A DNA stretch of 64,000 bases from Clostridiaceae bacterium (GTDB taxonomy: Bacteria > Bacillota > Clostridia > Oscillospirales > Acutalibacteraceae), in the NCBI GenBank assembly GCA_016285645.1, contig JAEERC010000030.1, forward strand, positions 1 through 64,000, in the 5' to 3' direction. This document shows, in pieces, positions 16,101 through 24,104 of the stretch (the stretch's first letter is position 1; every line of letters begins with the position of its first letter). A program made the translations under genes and the position numbers. The notes below the pieces were generated by a model. The model made no database searches. It saw only the letters and a program-made list of their open reading frames with translations, and was not told the DNA's origin.

Positions 16101-16282
16101 CCGCCTTCGGCGGAAATAAGGAACGACTCAATGTCTTCTTCAAAGCGCTTTTCGGTTGTGACTATCGCCGGTCTCGGAGAAGAACCGCTGGTTTTACCAG
16201 CATATTCGCCCAAGCCGAATTCTTTGCGGATATCCTCGGGAAAATAGTCCGCAGGTTCGGTATAAGTATTGTCTTTATCCAT
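13181..16282 (-). CDS. hsdR: Type I restriction enzyme, R (motor/nuclease) subunit
   Basis: The 1033-residue product has the expected length and order. An N-terminal PD-(D/E)xK nuclease lies around residues 165-195 (VLVINGIPVFAIELKNQ). The SF2 translocase has GSGKS (Walker A, about 340), IIVDEAHSSQ (about 443) and FAFTATPKG. Helicase motif VI-type residues LSRLNRIHPEKSSTFVLDF follow, and a helical C-terminus would dock on HsdM. In the complex it cuts DNA lacking the host methylation pattern after translocation. It is the last gene of hsdM-hsdS-hsdR, 2 bases after hsdS. No truncation or frameshift is seen. Confidence 0.95.
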   Translation of the reverse strand: MDKDNTYTEPADYFPEDIRKEFGLGEYAGKTSGSSPRPAIVTTEKRFEEDIESFLISAEGGWTKTTDVYDPNTGLYTDTLIAFVQRTQPKEWARFEKQQSSDPVRKFVNAFNNAVDEEGLIKVLRDGFTYLSFKFRVCYFRPENKLSTTAWPLYEANICNCVRQWRYSKDNGNSVDMVLVINGIPVFAIELKNQYTGQTIDNAKRQWMYDRDPREKCFQFNKRVLAYFCIDHTDACMATKLDKGKTYFLPFNQGSNGAGNDGGKGNPANPDGYPTAYVWESVLQKDSAFDIIQKFIHKPKGENKIIFPRYHQLDVVRKLIADVRESGAGKNYLIQHSAGSGKSNSIAWTAYRLASLFDTDNKPMFSSVIIVTDRTVLDRQLQDTVSSFDHTLGTVQTIGEGKTSKDLRDAINNGDRIIVTTLQKFPVIYEEVDNTAGRNFAIIVDEAHSSQTGSAATKLKTALADTEEALKEYAEAEGLAEEEVDKHDPLIAEMLVHGKHKNLSFFAFTATPKGQTLEMFGTEYTDGTYHPFHIYSMRQAIEEGFIMDVLQNYMTYKTSFQIAKTIPDNPDVPSSRAAKLIKKYEELHPYNIAQKSAIIVETFLDTTKNSVGGKGKMMVVTSSRLAAVRYIKEIRRYIEEKVAEGNSEYANVGVMVAFSGSVNDGGEEYTESGLNIRKDGTHIKEEQTKAEFHENFNVLIVAEKYQTGFDEPLLHSMVVDKRLRGVKCVQTLSRLNRIHPEKSSTFVLDFVNTADDIKEAFQPFYQETSLSQEVNVAKLYTLRKELREYNLYSDNDIAAFTAIYYSTEKQDAKMFGKMTSALKPVADRYNDRATDDRYNFRRQVRSFIKWYGYISQVSRMFDAEMQKEYVFLSYLIKLLPEDEKQKLDLDGALKLEYYKLEKTFKGDIQLDPVGGQWKPAEGKGKAGPEQKDPLEEIIEKINELYKGEFTEADRVILNALHDKLFGDKKLAKNAKTMDLQLFKDGIFRKAFDEVAQESYVEQTEAFTSMFEEEAKYRAMMTVLAEMLYKEFNK

Positions 16283-16284
16283 AA

Positions 16285-17493
16285 TTACACCTCTTTCTTG
16301 CCTGTGACATATTCGTATATAACGGACTTTTTATAGAATTGTAATTCCTCAATTATCTTTCGCTTTGCTTCAATGAGCTTGTCTATATCTGCTGATTTTC
16401 TGTCAAGAAAATCAGCAATTTCTTTTTGTTCATCAAGAGGGGGATAAGGAACTCTTTTCATAGAAATAGTTGAAGACGAAATAACGGGTTGTGCAGAAGC
16501 TTTTGAGTATTGTCTCAAATTCATTGCTTCAAAAGCAAAAGAAAAGAACTCTTCATTAACATTGTTAATTTTTCGAGCAATAAGGGAATGCTCAGTTACC
16601 CATATTTTTTCATCTATCAAATGTATATTTCCGCAAAGAGCGCCAACTCTTCCAATTAGTATTTTTTTGCCTTCAAGGTTGAATTTTTCATAGAAACCTC
16701 TTATGCCATTTGCACCATATACAGGATATATATGTGTGTCATCAAAGTCGTCAACAAACATTTCACTTGTTAATGTTTCACCGCTGGAATAGCGAAACAA
16801 ATTGCCTGTTCGTGTTACGCTCCACTCTTCGGGTATCTCCCCTATCCACTCGATACCGCTGGGCTTCGTTTTGCGGCTCGGGCGGATGCCTTTGGTAACG
16901 GCTTCGGTTATGACAGACTGCTTGAGCTTCTTGTATTCCTCAATACTCTCTTCTGTCTTTTTGATGACAATGTCTATTTCCGCAGATTTTCTGTCAAGAA
17001 AATCTGCAATTCGTTTCTGCTCATCAAATGGCGGAACAGGAATTGATATTTTTTTCATATCTGACCAATTCGTAGTCCAAAGGTCATCAACTATTCCGTG
17101 TCCCCACTTATAAAACTCATCGGCAAACAAGGTTGTATGAAAAAGCCAGTCATAATATTCCGGGTCCATTTTACCCTTAGGGGCAAGAATGGTGTTTATC
17201 AATGAGACGGAACCCTCATATTTTGATATACCGCAGGAACCTCTTCTGTCGGAACGGCTGTTTATAGCAAAGTCGCCGATACATACGAGCTTTCTGTCAT
17301 CGTGAGCGTCGCTCTTTGCAGCTGTTTCAAGTTGTGGAACAATGCCTTTCATTGTTACTGAAAGCGGCTGATAGTCTCTATCACTGACTTTTGTTTTTCT
17401 TTCAGAGTATTTGCTTCCTATATTATCGGTTTCCCATTCTTGCGGTATCTGACCTATCCACTCAAAACCGCTGTCTTTCATCATTCTTCCCAT
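16285..17493 (-). CDS. hsdS: Type I restriction enzyme, S (specificity) subunit
   Basis: The 402-residue protein has the two-half layout of HsdS. Each target-recognition domain begins with SGFEWIGQIPQEW or SGIEWIGEIPEEW, and each ends in the conserved helix PPFDEQKRIADFLDRKSAEID or PPLDEQKEIADFLDRKSADID. It sets the split recognition sequence for methylation and cleavage. The two DNA copies of the conserved helix each form a 10-bp perfect hairpin and differ by a paired, synonymous change (see findings). The ATG has AAGGAG and starts 1 base after hsdM. Confidence 0.93.
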   Translation of the reverse strand: MGRMMKDSGFEWIGQIPQEWETDNIGSKYSERKTKVSDRDYQPLSVTMKGIVPQLETAAKSDAHDDRKLVCIGDFAINSRSDRRGSCGISKYEGSVSLINTILAPKGKMDPEYYDWLFHTTLFADEFYKWGHGIVDDLWTTNWSDMKKISIPVPPFDEQKRIADFLDRKSAEIDIVIKKTEESIEEYKKLKQSVITEAVTKGIRPSRKTKPSGIEWIGEIPEEWSVTRTGNLFRYSSGETLTSEMFVDDFDDTHIYPVYGANGIRGFYEKFNLEGKKILIGRVGALCGNIHLIDEKIWVTEHSLIARKINNVNEEFFSFAFEAMNLRQYSKASAQPVISSSTISMKRVPYPPLDEQKEIADFLDRKSADIDKLIEAKRKIIEELQFYKKSVIYEYVTGKKEV

Positions 17494-17494
17494 A

Positions 17495-19249
17495 TCAGTT
17501 CTCCTTGCCGAAAAGACTTCTCAGGGAAGCGGATATTTCATCTTCGAGTCCGACGATTCTGTCAAGAATCGCTTCGGACTCTTCGGGTTTCTGATACTCA
17601 TAGAAATATCTCGTCATCGGTATTTCATATCCGACTTTTGTCTGACTTTTATCTATCCAAGCGTCTGGAGCATAGGGCAGAACCTCACGGGCAAAATACT
17701 CGTCAATATCTTCATTGAGCGGCACGGTCTCTGTGTCTCTCAGGTCTGAGTCCGCAACGGGTTTACCCTTCTTCATAACCTTGTTGCCGTTTTCATCGTA
17801 AAGCGGTCGCTCAATAGTTATCTTCCGGTAGCCGAAGTCTGCGCTGTCAAATATCTTGCTCTCGCAGTAAATGCCGTTCTTGTCGCCGTATATCCTGTTA
17901 TTCTCAAATTCGCCGTATGCCTTGACTATCATCTCACGGCAGTCATCGGTTATGTCGTTTCGCTTGTTGCCTATATTCTTGCGTCTTTTTTCAAAACAAT
18001 TAGAAGCGTCAATAAGCTGAACCTTACCTTCACGGAATGAGGGCTTGTTCTTATTGATAACCCAAATATATGTTGTGAGGGGGGTGTTCATAAAGGCGTC
18101 TGTCGAAAGCTGAATAATGGCTTCGAGCCAGTCGTGGTCTTCAAGCATATACTTACGGATGTTTGAAGGTCCCGAACCGGCGTCACCGGCAAACAGCGGC
18201 GAGCCGTTCTGAATTATCGCCATTTTGCCGTCATCGGCAAGCTTGGCAAGACCGTTCAATACAAACAACTGCTGACCGTCGCTTATCTTCGGAAGACCGG
18301 GAGCGAAACGACCGTTTTCGCCGAGCTTTGCTTCAGCTTTTACGGCGTCTTCTTCTTTTCTCCAAGAAATACCAAACGGTGGGTTTGAAATTATTTTATT
18401 AAAAGTGTAGCCCTCAAACCGGTCTTCGCTCAGGGTGTCGCCGAACCTCATATTGTCCGGGTCGCCGCCCCTTATCATCATATCGGCTTTCGCAATAGCA
18501 AATGTTGACGGGTTGAACTCCTGACCGAAGCAGGTGACTTCCGCCTCGGCGTCAAGTTTTCTTATGCGCTCTTCCATACAGCTCAACATCTGACTTGTGC
18601 CCATAGCCATATCATAGACGGTGATGTTTCTTCCGTCAAAGACATCATCGCTGAGCAGTATATCTGTCATAAGATAAATAATATCACGGCTGGTGAAGTG
18701 GGCTCCTGCCTCTTCGCCGTAACTTTCGGAAAAGCGGCGGACAAGGTCCTCGAAGATATAACCGCAGTCAACGGCGCTTACCTTATCGGGACCGAGATAG
18801 CCGTTCTGTGAGTTGAACTCCTTAATGACGAGGTAGAGCACATTGGCGTCAACCATACGGTTGATGACATCGTTGAAGTTGAACTTTGCGAGCACATCCT
18901 GAACATTCGCCGAGAAACCGGCGAGATAGTCACGGAAGTTTGCCTCGATATTCTCTGAGTCCGCAAGCAGAGTCTCAAATGTGAACTTGCTTGTATTATA
19001 GAACTGGTAGCCGGACGCCTTGCGCAGGAAACCGTCAACAACGGCAAGGTGCTTTACCTTCTCATACTGCTCCAGCACCGCTTCGTGCGTGGGCAAAAGG
19101 CAGTCGTGAAATCTTTTCACGACTGTCATAGGCAGTATGACAAGACCGTATTCGTGCGCCTTGAACGGACCGACAAGCTGGTCCGCAACATTCCATATCA
19201 GCGCAGACTTCTCCGCAATGTTTACGCCTACATTTGAAACATCAGCCAT
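17495..19249 (-). CDS. hsdM: Type I restriction enzyme, M (methyltransferase) subunit
   Basis: The 584-residue product contains an N-terminal HsdM bundle, the AdoMet region VYDMAMGTSQML (in place of the usual DPxxGxG type), and the adenine-methylase motif ISNPPFGISW (about residue 288). It methylates adenine in the sequence chosen by HsdS. The start at MADVSN follows GAGGTTGATAATT; an upstream in-frame TTG overlaps that site and is rejected. It is the first gene of the hsd operon. Bases 19101-19125 form a 10-bp perfect hairpin inside the coding sequence. Confidence 0.94.
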   Translation of the reverse strand: MADVSNVGVNIAEKSALIWNVADQLVGPFKAHEYGLVILPMTVVKRFHDCLLPTHEAVLEQYEKVKHLAVVDGFLRKASGYQFYNTSKFTFETLLADSENIEANFRDYLAGFSANVQDVLAKFNFNDVINRMVDANVLYLVIKEFNSQNGYLGPDKVSAVDCGYIFEDLVRRFSESYGEEAGAHFTSRDIIYLMTDILLSDDVFDGRNITVYDMAMGTSQMLSCMEERIRKLDAEAEVTCFGQEFNPSTFAIAKADMMIRGGDPDNMRFGDTLSEDRFEGYTFNKIISNPPFGISWRKEEDAVKAEAKLGENGRFAPGLPKISDGQQLFVLNGLAKLADDGKMAIIQNGSPLFAGDAGSGPSNIRKYMLEDHDWLEAIIQLSTDAFMNTPLTTYIWVINKNKPSFREGKVQLIDASNCFEKRRKNIGNKRNDITDDCREMIVKAYGEFENNRIYGDKNGIYCESKIFDSADFGYRKITIERPLYDENGNKVMKKGKPVADSDLRDTETVPLNEDIDEYFAREVLPYAPDAWIDKSQTKVGYEIPMTRYFYEYQKPEESEAILDRIVGLEDEISASLRSLFGKEN

Positions 19250-19674
19250 AATTATCAACCTCAACTTTCATAGATATTATATTATACTCTATTACATTAT
19301 AGTTTGTAAACAATTTATATTCGGCATTTTCGGCGAGATTACAGATCGCCGAAAATCGCCTTTATAACATAATACTCCCCCTTGAGTCCCAAAAACCGGA
19401 CTTGAGGGGGTTTTTTTGCTTTTTTTCAGAAAAACGCCGTTTTGTCAAATTCGTTTGCCAAATTTTCTCTCATATTCTTTTTGCCGAAACACAGAAAAAA
19501 TTTTTTTGAAAAGTGAACATATTTCTGTTTTTTGTCGGGTTTTGAGTGCAAGTCTTACGTATATGCCGTTTTTTGCGAAAAACGAGTTGCATACTTACTC
19601 ACCGGCAAACTGTGTCGGCAAAACAATACAAAGAATTACCTCGCGCCCAATGGGGTAAAGGGCAGGAGATATCT
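19250..19674. other. Divergent intergenic region between hsdM and the polymerase operon
   Basis: No protein gene is seen in these 425 bases. The part next to hsdM is very AT-rich and could hold the hsd promoter (minus-strand TTTACA, 18 bases, TATAAT). An 11-bp inverted repeat (ATTTTCGGCGA, 19326-19356), a strong plus-strand terminator and the palindrome CGTTTTT-TGCG-AAAAACG (about 19569-19586) follow. The terminator lies before the first plus-strand gene, so it may cap a small RNA or leader. The plus-strand promoter was not identified with confidence. A replication origin here is possible but unsupported. Confidence 0.5.
19377..19417 (+). terminator. Strong intrinsic terminator upstream of the polymerase operon
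   Basis: CCCCCTTGAGTCC pairs perfectly with GGACTTGAGGGGG and is followed by seven T. It points along the plus strand although no plus-strand gene precedes it in the element. Confidence 0.75.
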
Positions 19675-19872
19675 ATGAATATTTGTTTAAAGCACATCAA
19701 CCTTGACGGCGATGAAGTCATTTTTGAGCTCTGCGTTGAAGGTTACACCGTCTATGTTTACTACTGTAAATGCTGCGGTCATCTCTCGCTGGGCTATCAC
19801 ACGAGCATTTCCGACTTTGTCAAGGAGCACGAAGAAGACATCTATGAATTCATCTACGAGGTGGTCGAATGA
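19675..19872 (+). CDS. Small protein coupled to the element polymerase
   Basis: The 65-residue acidic protein contains YYCKCCGHLSLGYH, a CxCC cluster that might bind zinc, and ends in an acidic helix (HEEDIYEFIYEVVE). The ATG follows CAGGAGATATCT. Its stop codon overlaps the polymerase start as ATGA, so the two are translationally coupled. I do not recognise the family. A partner of the polymerase, such as a priming or loading protein, is possible from position only. Confidence 0.6.
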   Translation: MNICLKHINLDGDEVIFELCVEGYTVYVYYCKCCGHLSLGYHTSISDFVKEHEEDIYEFIYEVVE

Positions 19873-22800
19873 ACAAAGAATTCTTCAATTCCCAATTCGA
19901 CAGCACGGTCGAGGGCGAAGGGTGGCGCCGGATTTTATCCGGCAACACCCGAGCATGCAACTATGACGAGCAATTCGCAGTCTATGTCAAGGCGACTCCC
20001 GTTGCGGAAATTTTTAAAAATTCCGCAAAACGCAAATGTGAAAAGCCAGTCATATCAAGCCAAAAAGACACCCCCTCGAAAACTGTTATGGAGTATTTAC
20101 GGGGTAATGGGTGCTATACCCTTTCCTTTATTTCAGATGATGAATTGACAGGTACATATTCTTTAAATTCATACTTCCTTAATGATATGAAGTCTGTTGA
20201 CTTTAATTTTGTCATCCGAGCTGACTGTTGCTGGGTGTCTAACCCTTCTAATATTATTTCGTATAACTTTTCTTTTATATATTGCGGTTACGCTTTTTCC
20301 TTTATATTCCTTATATTTGATGATGTTATCAAAGCTCTGTCTCTTGATGTTATGCTCGGTAGGATATTTGACTTTCTTGACTATAAACGAACTGACCGTC
20401 GTAAGGTCACTTCTTATGAATATATCCCTGAACTTGATAAAAAGGGTAAACCCGTTATAAGGAGCTGTGCTAAACACAGCGACGCTTTAATTAAAGGTCG
20501 TTATGCTTTCATAAACGGTAAGCCGACTTCAAATGAGTTTAAGACCGTCGGTTCTGAATATAAGCCCTCTCTTGTTCATAAGAAATATGACTTCACCGGT
20601 GATAAGCTGAATGTCACTCTGCTCTTGTATCACGGGCTTCAGTTCTTCTCTTCTCTGAGCGACAGCTCTTATATCTTAAATAACCTTAATATCCGTGAGC
20701 ACGGGAAGGGACTTTTCAGCACTAAGCCCATTATGCTTAATGCTATAAGTCTTGTTAATAAGGGCTGGAATTACACTTATCCCGTATGCCTTACTATCCG
20801 TGACGCCGTAAACCACGACTGTATCGGTGACGCAACGCCCACACAATTCGGTGAGTGCGCCAAGTGCAGACAGACTGACTTCTCCGACACTGAACTCGGG
20901 AAAGACTTTGAACTGCGGTTCGATGAGTATATCACCTCTTACCCTTCAAAGTATCTTAACTACGCCGCTCAACGCAACACCGATGTTCTGATGTATATGA
21001 GCGTTATATGGGGCTTCAACCGGTTCATCCCGTTTACCCTGACATCTGCTGCCTGTTCTCTCGCTAAGGAGCAGATAGCCGAACATCTCGGTTGCGTTAA
21101 TGACGCCGAGTATCTCAGCCGTTATTCAGGAACGGTCCATTTCAAGGGCAATTTACTGAAGACCGCCCGTGAAAAATTCTGCCGCTGGAGCAGTAATATG
21201 CCTCTCAACGATGACTGCGACATTATCCAGCGTTACAGCGCTAAGTCCTACCGTGGCGGTTATAACGGGTGTATGTCGGTTGACTGTCATAACGGTATCA
21301 ACACCTACGACCTCGACATATCCGGCGCCTATCCGACAAGTATGGCGCTTATACCGGCTATCGACTGGAACGACTGTATCGACTATCAATTCACACGGGG
21401 GCAAAAGCTCAGCTTGGCTGATTTCGCCGTTGACGGCGAAATCACGCCATTTGCGCCCGTGTTCGCAAGCGTGACTTATAAATTCCCTGATGACTGCCGT
21501 TACCCCTGCCTTCCCCGTAACGGCGAGGACGATGATGAAGCTCCGGCCTACCCGTTGGAAGAGGACCGCCCCGTTTATTGTTCCGGTCCCGAACTGTATC
21601 TCGCCCTGAAGCTCGGAGCCGATATAACGGTATCGAGCGGATATAAGGCAAAGGTGCTTCACGACTCCGACGGCAACATCATTTACCCTTATCGCTCCAT
21701 AGTTACCGCTCTCGTAAAAGCCCGTTCCGAAGCCGAGAAAGCCCACGGCAAAAAGAGCTTTCAGGCGAAGCTCCTCAAGCTTGTTGTCAATATGCTCTAC
21801 GGCAAAACAGCCCAGCAGGTAAGCCAGCTGTATTCGAGCGGTTCCAATGACAAGGGCGACGAGAGCCCTATAACCAACCCCGTCTCTGCTACTATGACAA
21901 CCAGCTTCATCAGAGCCGTGCTGTTCGCCGCATTTCACGACATCGAGGAAGCCGGATATGAGGTATATTCGGCTACGACCGACGGTCTTATAACAAACGC
22001 TCCCTTTGATAAATTCATCGGCTTTGACCTCTTTGGGCTGAACGCTTATCTGCTCGAGTCTCGCAAAATTATAACGGAACAGGCTGACCCCGACACTTGG
22101 TCGGTCAAACACGAACAGGACGACCTCGTCAACCTTACCACTCGAGGCAACGCCAGCCTGACGGCTGAGAACAAAATGCTCGGCATTATGGGCGGCGTAT
22201 TCGCAAAGAACGGTGTCTCTACGGCTTATCCCGACGCCCCTAAAGAATGCGCTCAGAACAGGGAAGCTTTCATAAAAGCCGTTGCCGGCAGAAAGGGCAA
22301 AATTCCGACTGAGTTTTTGGAATACCCGACGCTGAAAGACATCCGAAACGGCGGTCTGTATAAGCGTGACAGGAGCTTCCGCTGTATCAATATGGACTAT
22401 GACATGAAGCGCAAGCCGGTCCGCTCATCACTCAGGGCGGAACAAATAACCATTGACGGCGAAACCTTTGAGATAGCCCATATTGAAACTGAGCCCTACC
22501 GTGACTCCGAAGAACTGAAATTCTACCGTTCCGTCAAGGAAAGAATGACTTGCCTTCGGACGGTTGCCGAGTGGGAGCAGTTCTTTGACGCCATTGACAT
22601 AAAGACAAACGGTCGCTCCCGTTTACCGTCAACGGGAATATACGACTGGTCTGTATTATGCGCCTGTATCATCGGCTACCGTGCAGGACTGTGGGATATC
22701 CCGTATCTTGACACCCCCGGTTTAACCGTTGCCGAAAAATGTGCGTGGATAAACTCCTTCAACGGCGACGGCGAACATACCTATTCAAAAAAACACTGGG

Positions 22801-22895
22801 ATAAGGCAAGCGAAAAAGCGGTTCAAGCCAAGTGCTTGCCGCAAGCTATCGTGCATCCCCTGTTACTGAAATTACAAAAAGCAAACACCTATTAG
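19869..22895 (+). CDS. Family B DNA polymerase (protein-primed/piPolB-like branch)
   Basis: The 1008-residue product carries polymerase motif A as DLDISGAYPTSM (Asp483), motif B as KLVVNMLYGKT (Lys637-Lys646) and motif C as YSATTDGLI (Asp705). Motif C thus reads TTDG where DTDS is usual. The 150 residues between A and B could hold a TPR2-like insertion. Upstream, LNYAAQRNTDVLMYM resembles exonuclease motif III, but no clear ExoI DxE was found. Bases of about 20090-20560 are AT-rich with T-ending codons, unlike the rest of the gene. It would copy DNA of the element. The exact branch (protein-primed, primer-independent or other) needs a phylogeny. Confidence 0.85.
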   Translation: MNKEFFNSQFDSTVEGEGWRRILSGNTRACNYDEQFAVYVKATPVAEIFKNSAKRKCEKPVISSQKDTPSKTVMEYLRGNGCYTLSFISDDELTGTYSLNSYFLNDMKSVDFNFVIRADCCWVSNPSNIISYNFSFIYCGYAFSFIFLIFDDVIKALSLDVMLGRIFDFLDYKRTDRRKVTSYEYIPELDKKGKPVIRSCAKHSDALIKGRYAFINGKPTSNEFKTVGSEYKPSLVHKKYDFTGDKLNVTLLLYHGLQFFSSLSDSSYILNNLNIREHGKGLFSTKPIMLNAISLVNKGWNYTYPVCLTIRDAVNHDCIGDATPTQFGECAKCRQTDFSDTELGKDFELRFDEYITSYPSKYLNYAAQRNTDVLMYMSVIWGFNRFIPFTLTSAACSLAKEQIAEHLGCVNDAEYLSRYSGTVHFKGNLLKTAREKFCRWSSNMPLNDDCDIIQRYSAKSYRGGYNGCMSVDCHNGINTYDLDISGAYPTSMALIPAIDWNDCIDYQFTRGQKLSLADFAVDGEITPFAPVFASVTYKFPDDCRYPCLPRNGEDDDEAPAYPLEEDRPVYCSGPELYLALKLGADITVSSGYKAKVLHDSDGNIIYPYRSIVTALVKARSEAEKAHGKKSFQAKLLKLVVNMLYGKTAQQVSQLYSSGSNDKGDESPITNPVSATMTTSFIRAVLFAAFHDIEEAGYEVYSATTDGLITNAPFDKFIGFDLFGLNAYLLESRKIITEQADPDTWSVKHEQDDLVNLTTRGNASLTAENKMLGIMGGVFAKNGVSTAYPDAPKECAQNREAFIKAVAGRKGKIPTEFLEYPTLKDIRNGGLYKRDRSFRCINMDYDMKRKPVRSSLRAEQITIDGETFEIAHIETEPYRDSEELKFYRSVKERMTCLRTVAEWEQFFDAIDIKTNGRSRLPSTGIYDWSVLCACIIGYRAGLWDIPYLDTPGLTVAEKCAWINSFNGDGEHTYSKKHWDKASEKAVQAKCLPQAIVHPLLLKLQKANTY

Positions 22896-22907
22896 ACCGT
22901 CGCCCTT

Positions 22908-22942
22908 GCGCACCGATATAAAATCGGTGCGCTTTTAGTTTT
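22908..22942 (+). terminator. Terminator after the polymerase gene
   Basis: GCGCACCGAT pairs with ATCGGTGCGC around five bases and is followed by TTTTAGTTTT. Confidence 0.75.
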
Positions 22943-22964
22943 AAATAGGGGAGCAGTCTGAGGG

Positions 22965-22997
22965 ACAAAGATTGTGATTGCAAATCACAATCTTTGT
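22965..22997. repeat. 15-bp perfect inverted repeat with 3-nt loop
   Basis: ACAAAGATTGTGATT is followed by GCA and its exact complement. There is no T-run, so it is not a terminator. It lies between the polymerase terminator and the next gene and could be a protein-binding or replication structure. Confidence 0.7.
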
Positions 22998-23087
22998 GCC
23001 GTAAATTTCCGGCAGACTTATATTATATAATATATATGGAAGGCAACAGGAGTAAACCGTAAAATTTATTGAAAGGACTTGATATAT

Positions 23088-24104
23088 ATGCGAATAACCG
23101 AATTGACAGAGCAGGAAAAGCTCTACGCAAGCAAGCAGAGTCAGCAGCTGCGTTCTCAGACCGGTGCCGTTGAATGTTCCTTTGTTGTTTTCGACAATAA
23201 CTGCCTCTATCTCTCAGGTGAGAAATACAGCACCTACTATGACAAAGAGGCGTTTGCCGATAATTACAACGACACTCTCGGTCAGCTTCAGAAGGACGGC
23301 TTTATGATAAGTCAGCAGGAGTTTATCAGATACGGCGCCGAACACTACGGCGGAGTGCGTATTGATAACAACGGCTATACCTACATTACTACCTTCGAGC
23401 CCGAAAACGGCTCAGCAAAAATGCACATTTACGACACCGAAAAGCTCAACAGCCATATCAAAGAAGCCGAGCGAGGAGTTAAGGTCAGATGCGGTGACGA
23501 AGAATTCATCGTTCCTGACGGCGGCAAAATCGTCGTGGACTACCACGACGGAAGCGAGCCGACCGTCAGGACAGCAAGATACATTGACCAAACCCATTTT
23601 GAGCTGGACGGTTCAAGTCTCGGGCTCTACCACCGTGACGAGTATTCAATGATAATGCAGGAGCACGGATATACCGTCAAGCCGTTTGACGAAAGCAGAA
23701 AAATGACGGTCGTTCTTGTCCGCCCGGGAAGAGAGGCAGAAATATCAGAGCTGCCTAACGGCGAACTTGAGACTCTGCAAAAAGCCGTCGGCGGATATAT
23801 CGAAGCTCTGTATTTCGACACGAATGACGAGGTTGCCATTATATGCAATGAAGAGGGCAAAATTAACGGTATGAGACCGAACCGTGCGATGTATGATGAC
23901 GAGAACAATATGTATGACATCGTTTACGGTCAGTTTATCGTCGTCGGACTCGGCGAGGACGACTTCCGCTCATTGACGCCCGAACAGGCTCACAAATACT
24001 GCAAGCACTTCAAAACACCTGAACGGTTCTACTTTTTCAATGACCGCCTTGTTGCCGAGAAAGAGGTAAGTTCTGAACAGCAGTCACGGGGTCCCCATAT
24101 ATGA
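23088..24104 (+). CDS. DUF3846-domain protein of mobile elements
   Basis: The 338-residue protein (start at MRITELTEQE, 9 bases after GGA) has an N-terminal region of unknown fold and a C-terminal DUF3846 domain at about 205-325. The latter is recognised from MTVVLVRPGREAEISELPNG, GYIEALYFDTNDEVAIICNEEGK, NRAMYD and YGQFIVVGL. DUF3846 is frequent in Firmicute conjugative elements and has no assigned function. It overlaps the TraG-like gene by the ATGA arrangement. An upstream in-frame TTG sits on top of the ribosome site and is rejected. Confidence 0.78.
   Translation: MRITELTEQEKLYASKQSQQLRSQTGAVECSFVVFDNNCLYLSGEKYSTYYDKEAFADNYNDTLGQLQKDGFMISQQEFIRYGAEHYGGVRIDNNGYTYITTFEPENGSAKMHIYDTEKLNSHIKEAERGVKVRCGDEEFIVPDGGKIVVDYHDGSEPTVRTARYIDQTHFELDGSSLGLYHRDEYSMIMQEHGYTVKPFDESRKMTVVLVRPGREAEISELPNGELETLQKAVGGYIEALYFDTNDEVAIICNEEGKINGMRPNRAMYDDENNMYDIVYGQFIVVGLGEDDFRSLTPEQAHKYCKHFKTPERFYFFNDRLVAEKEVSSEQQSRGPHI

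Noticed and set aside
21153..22112. 319-residue open frame antisense to the polymerase gene
   Set aside because: It mirrors the coding frame of the polymerase, has no ribosome site, and shows no domain-like pattern.
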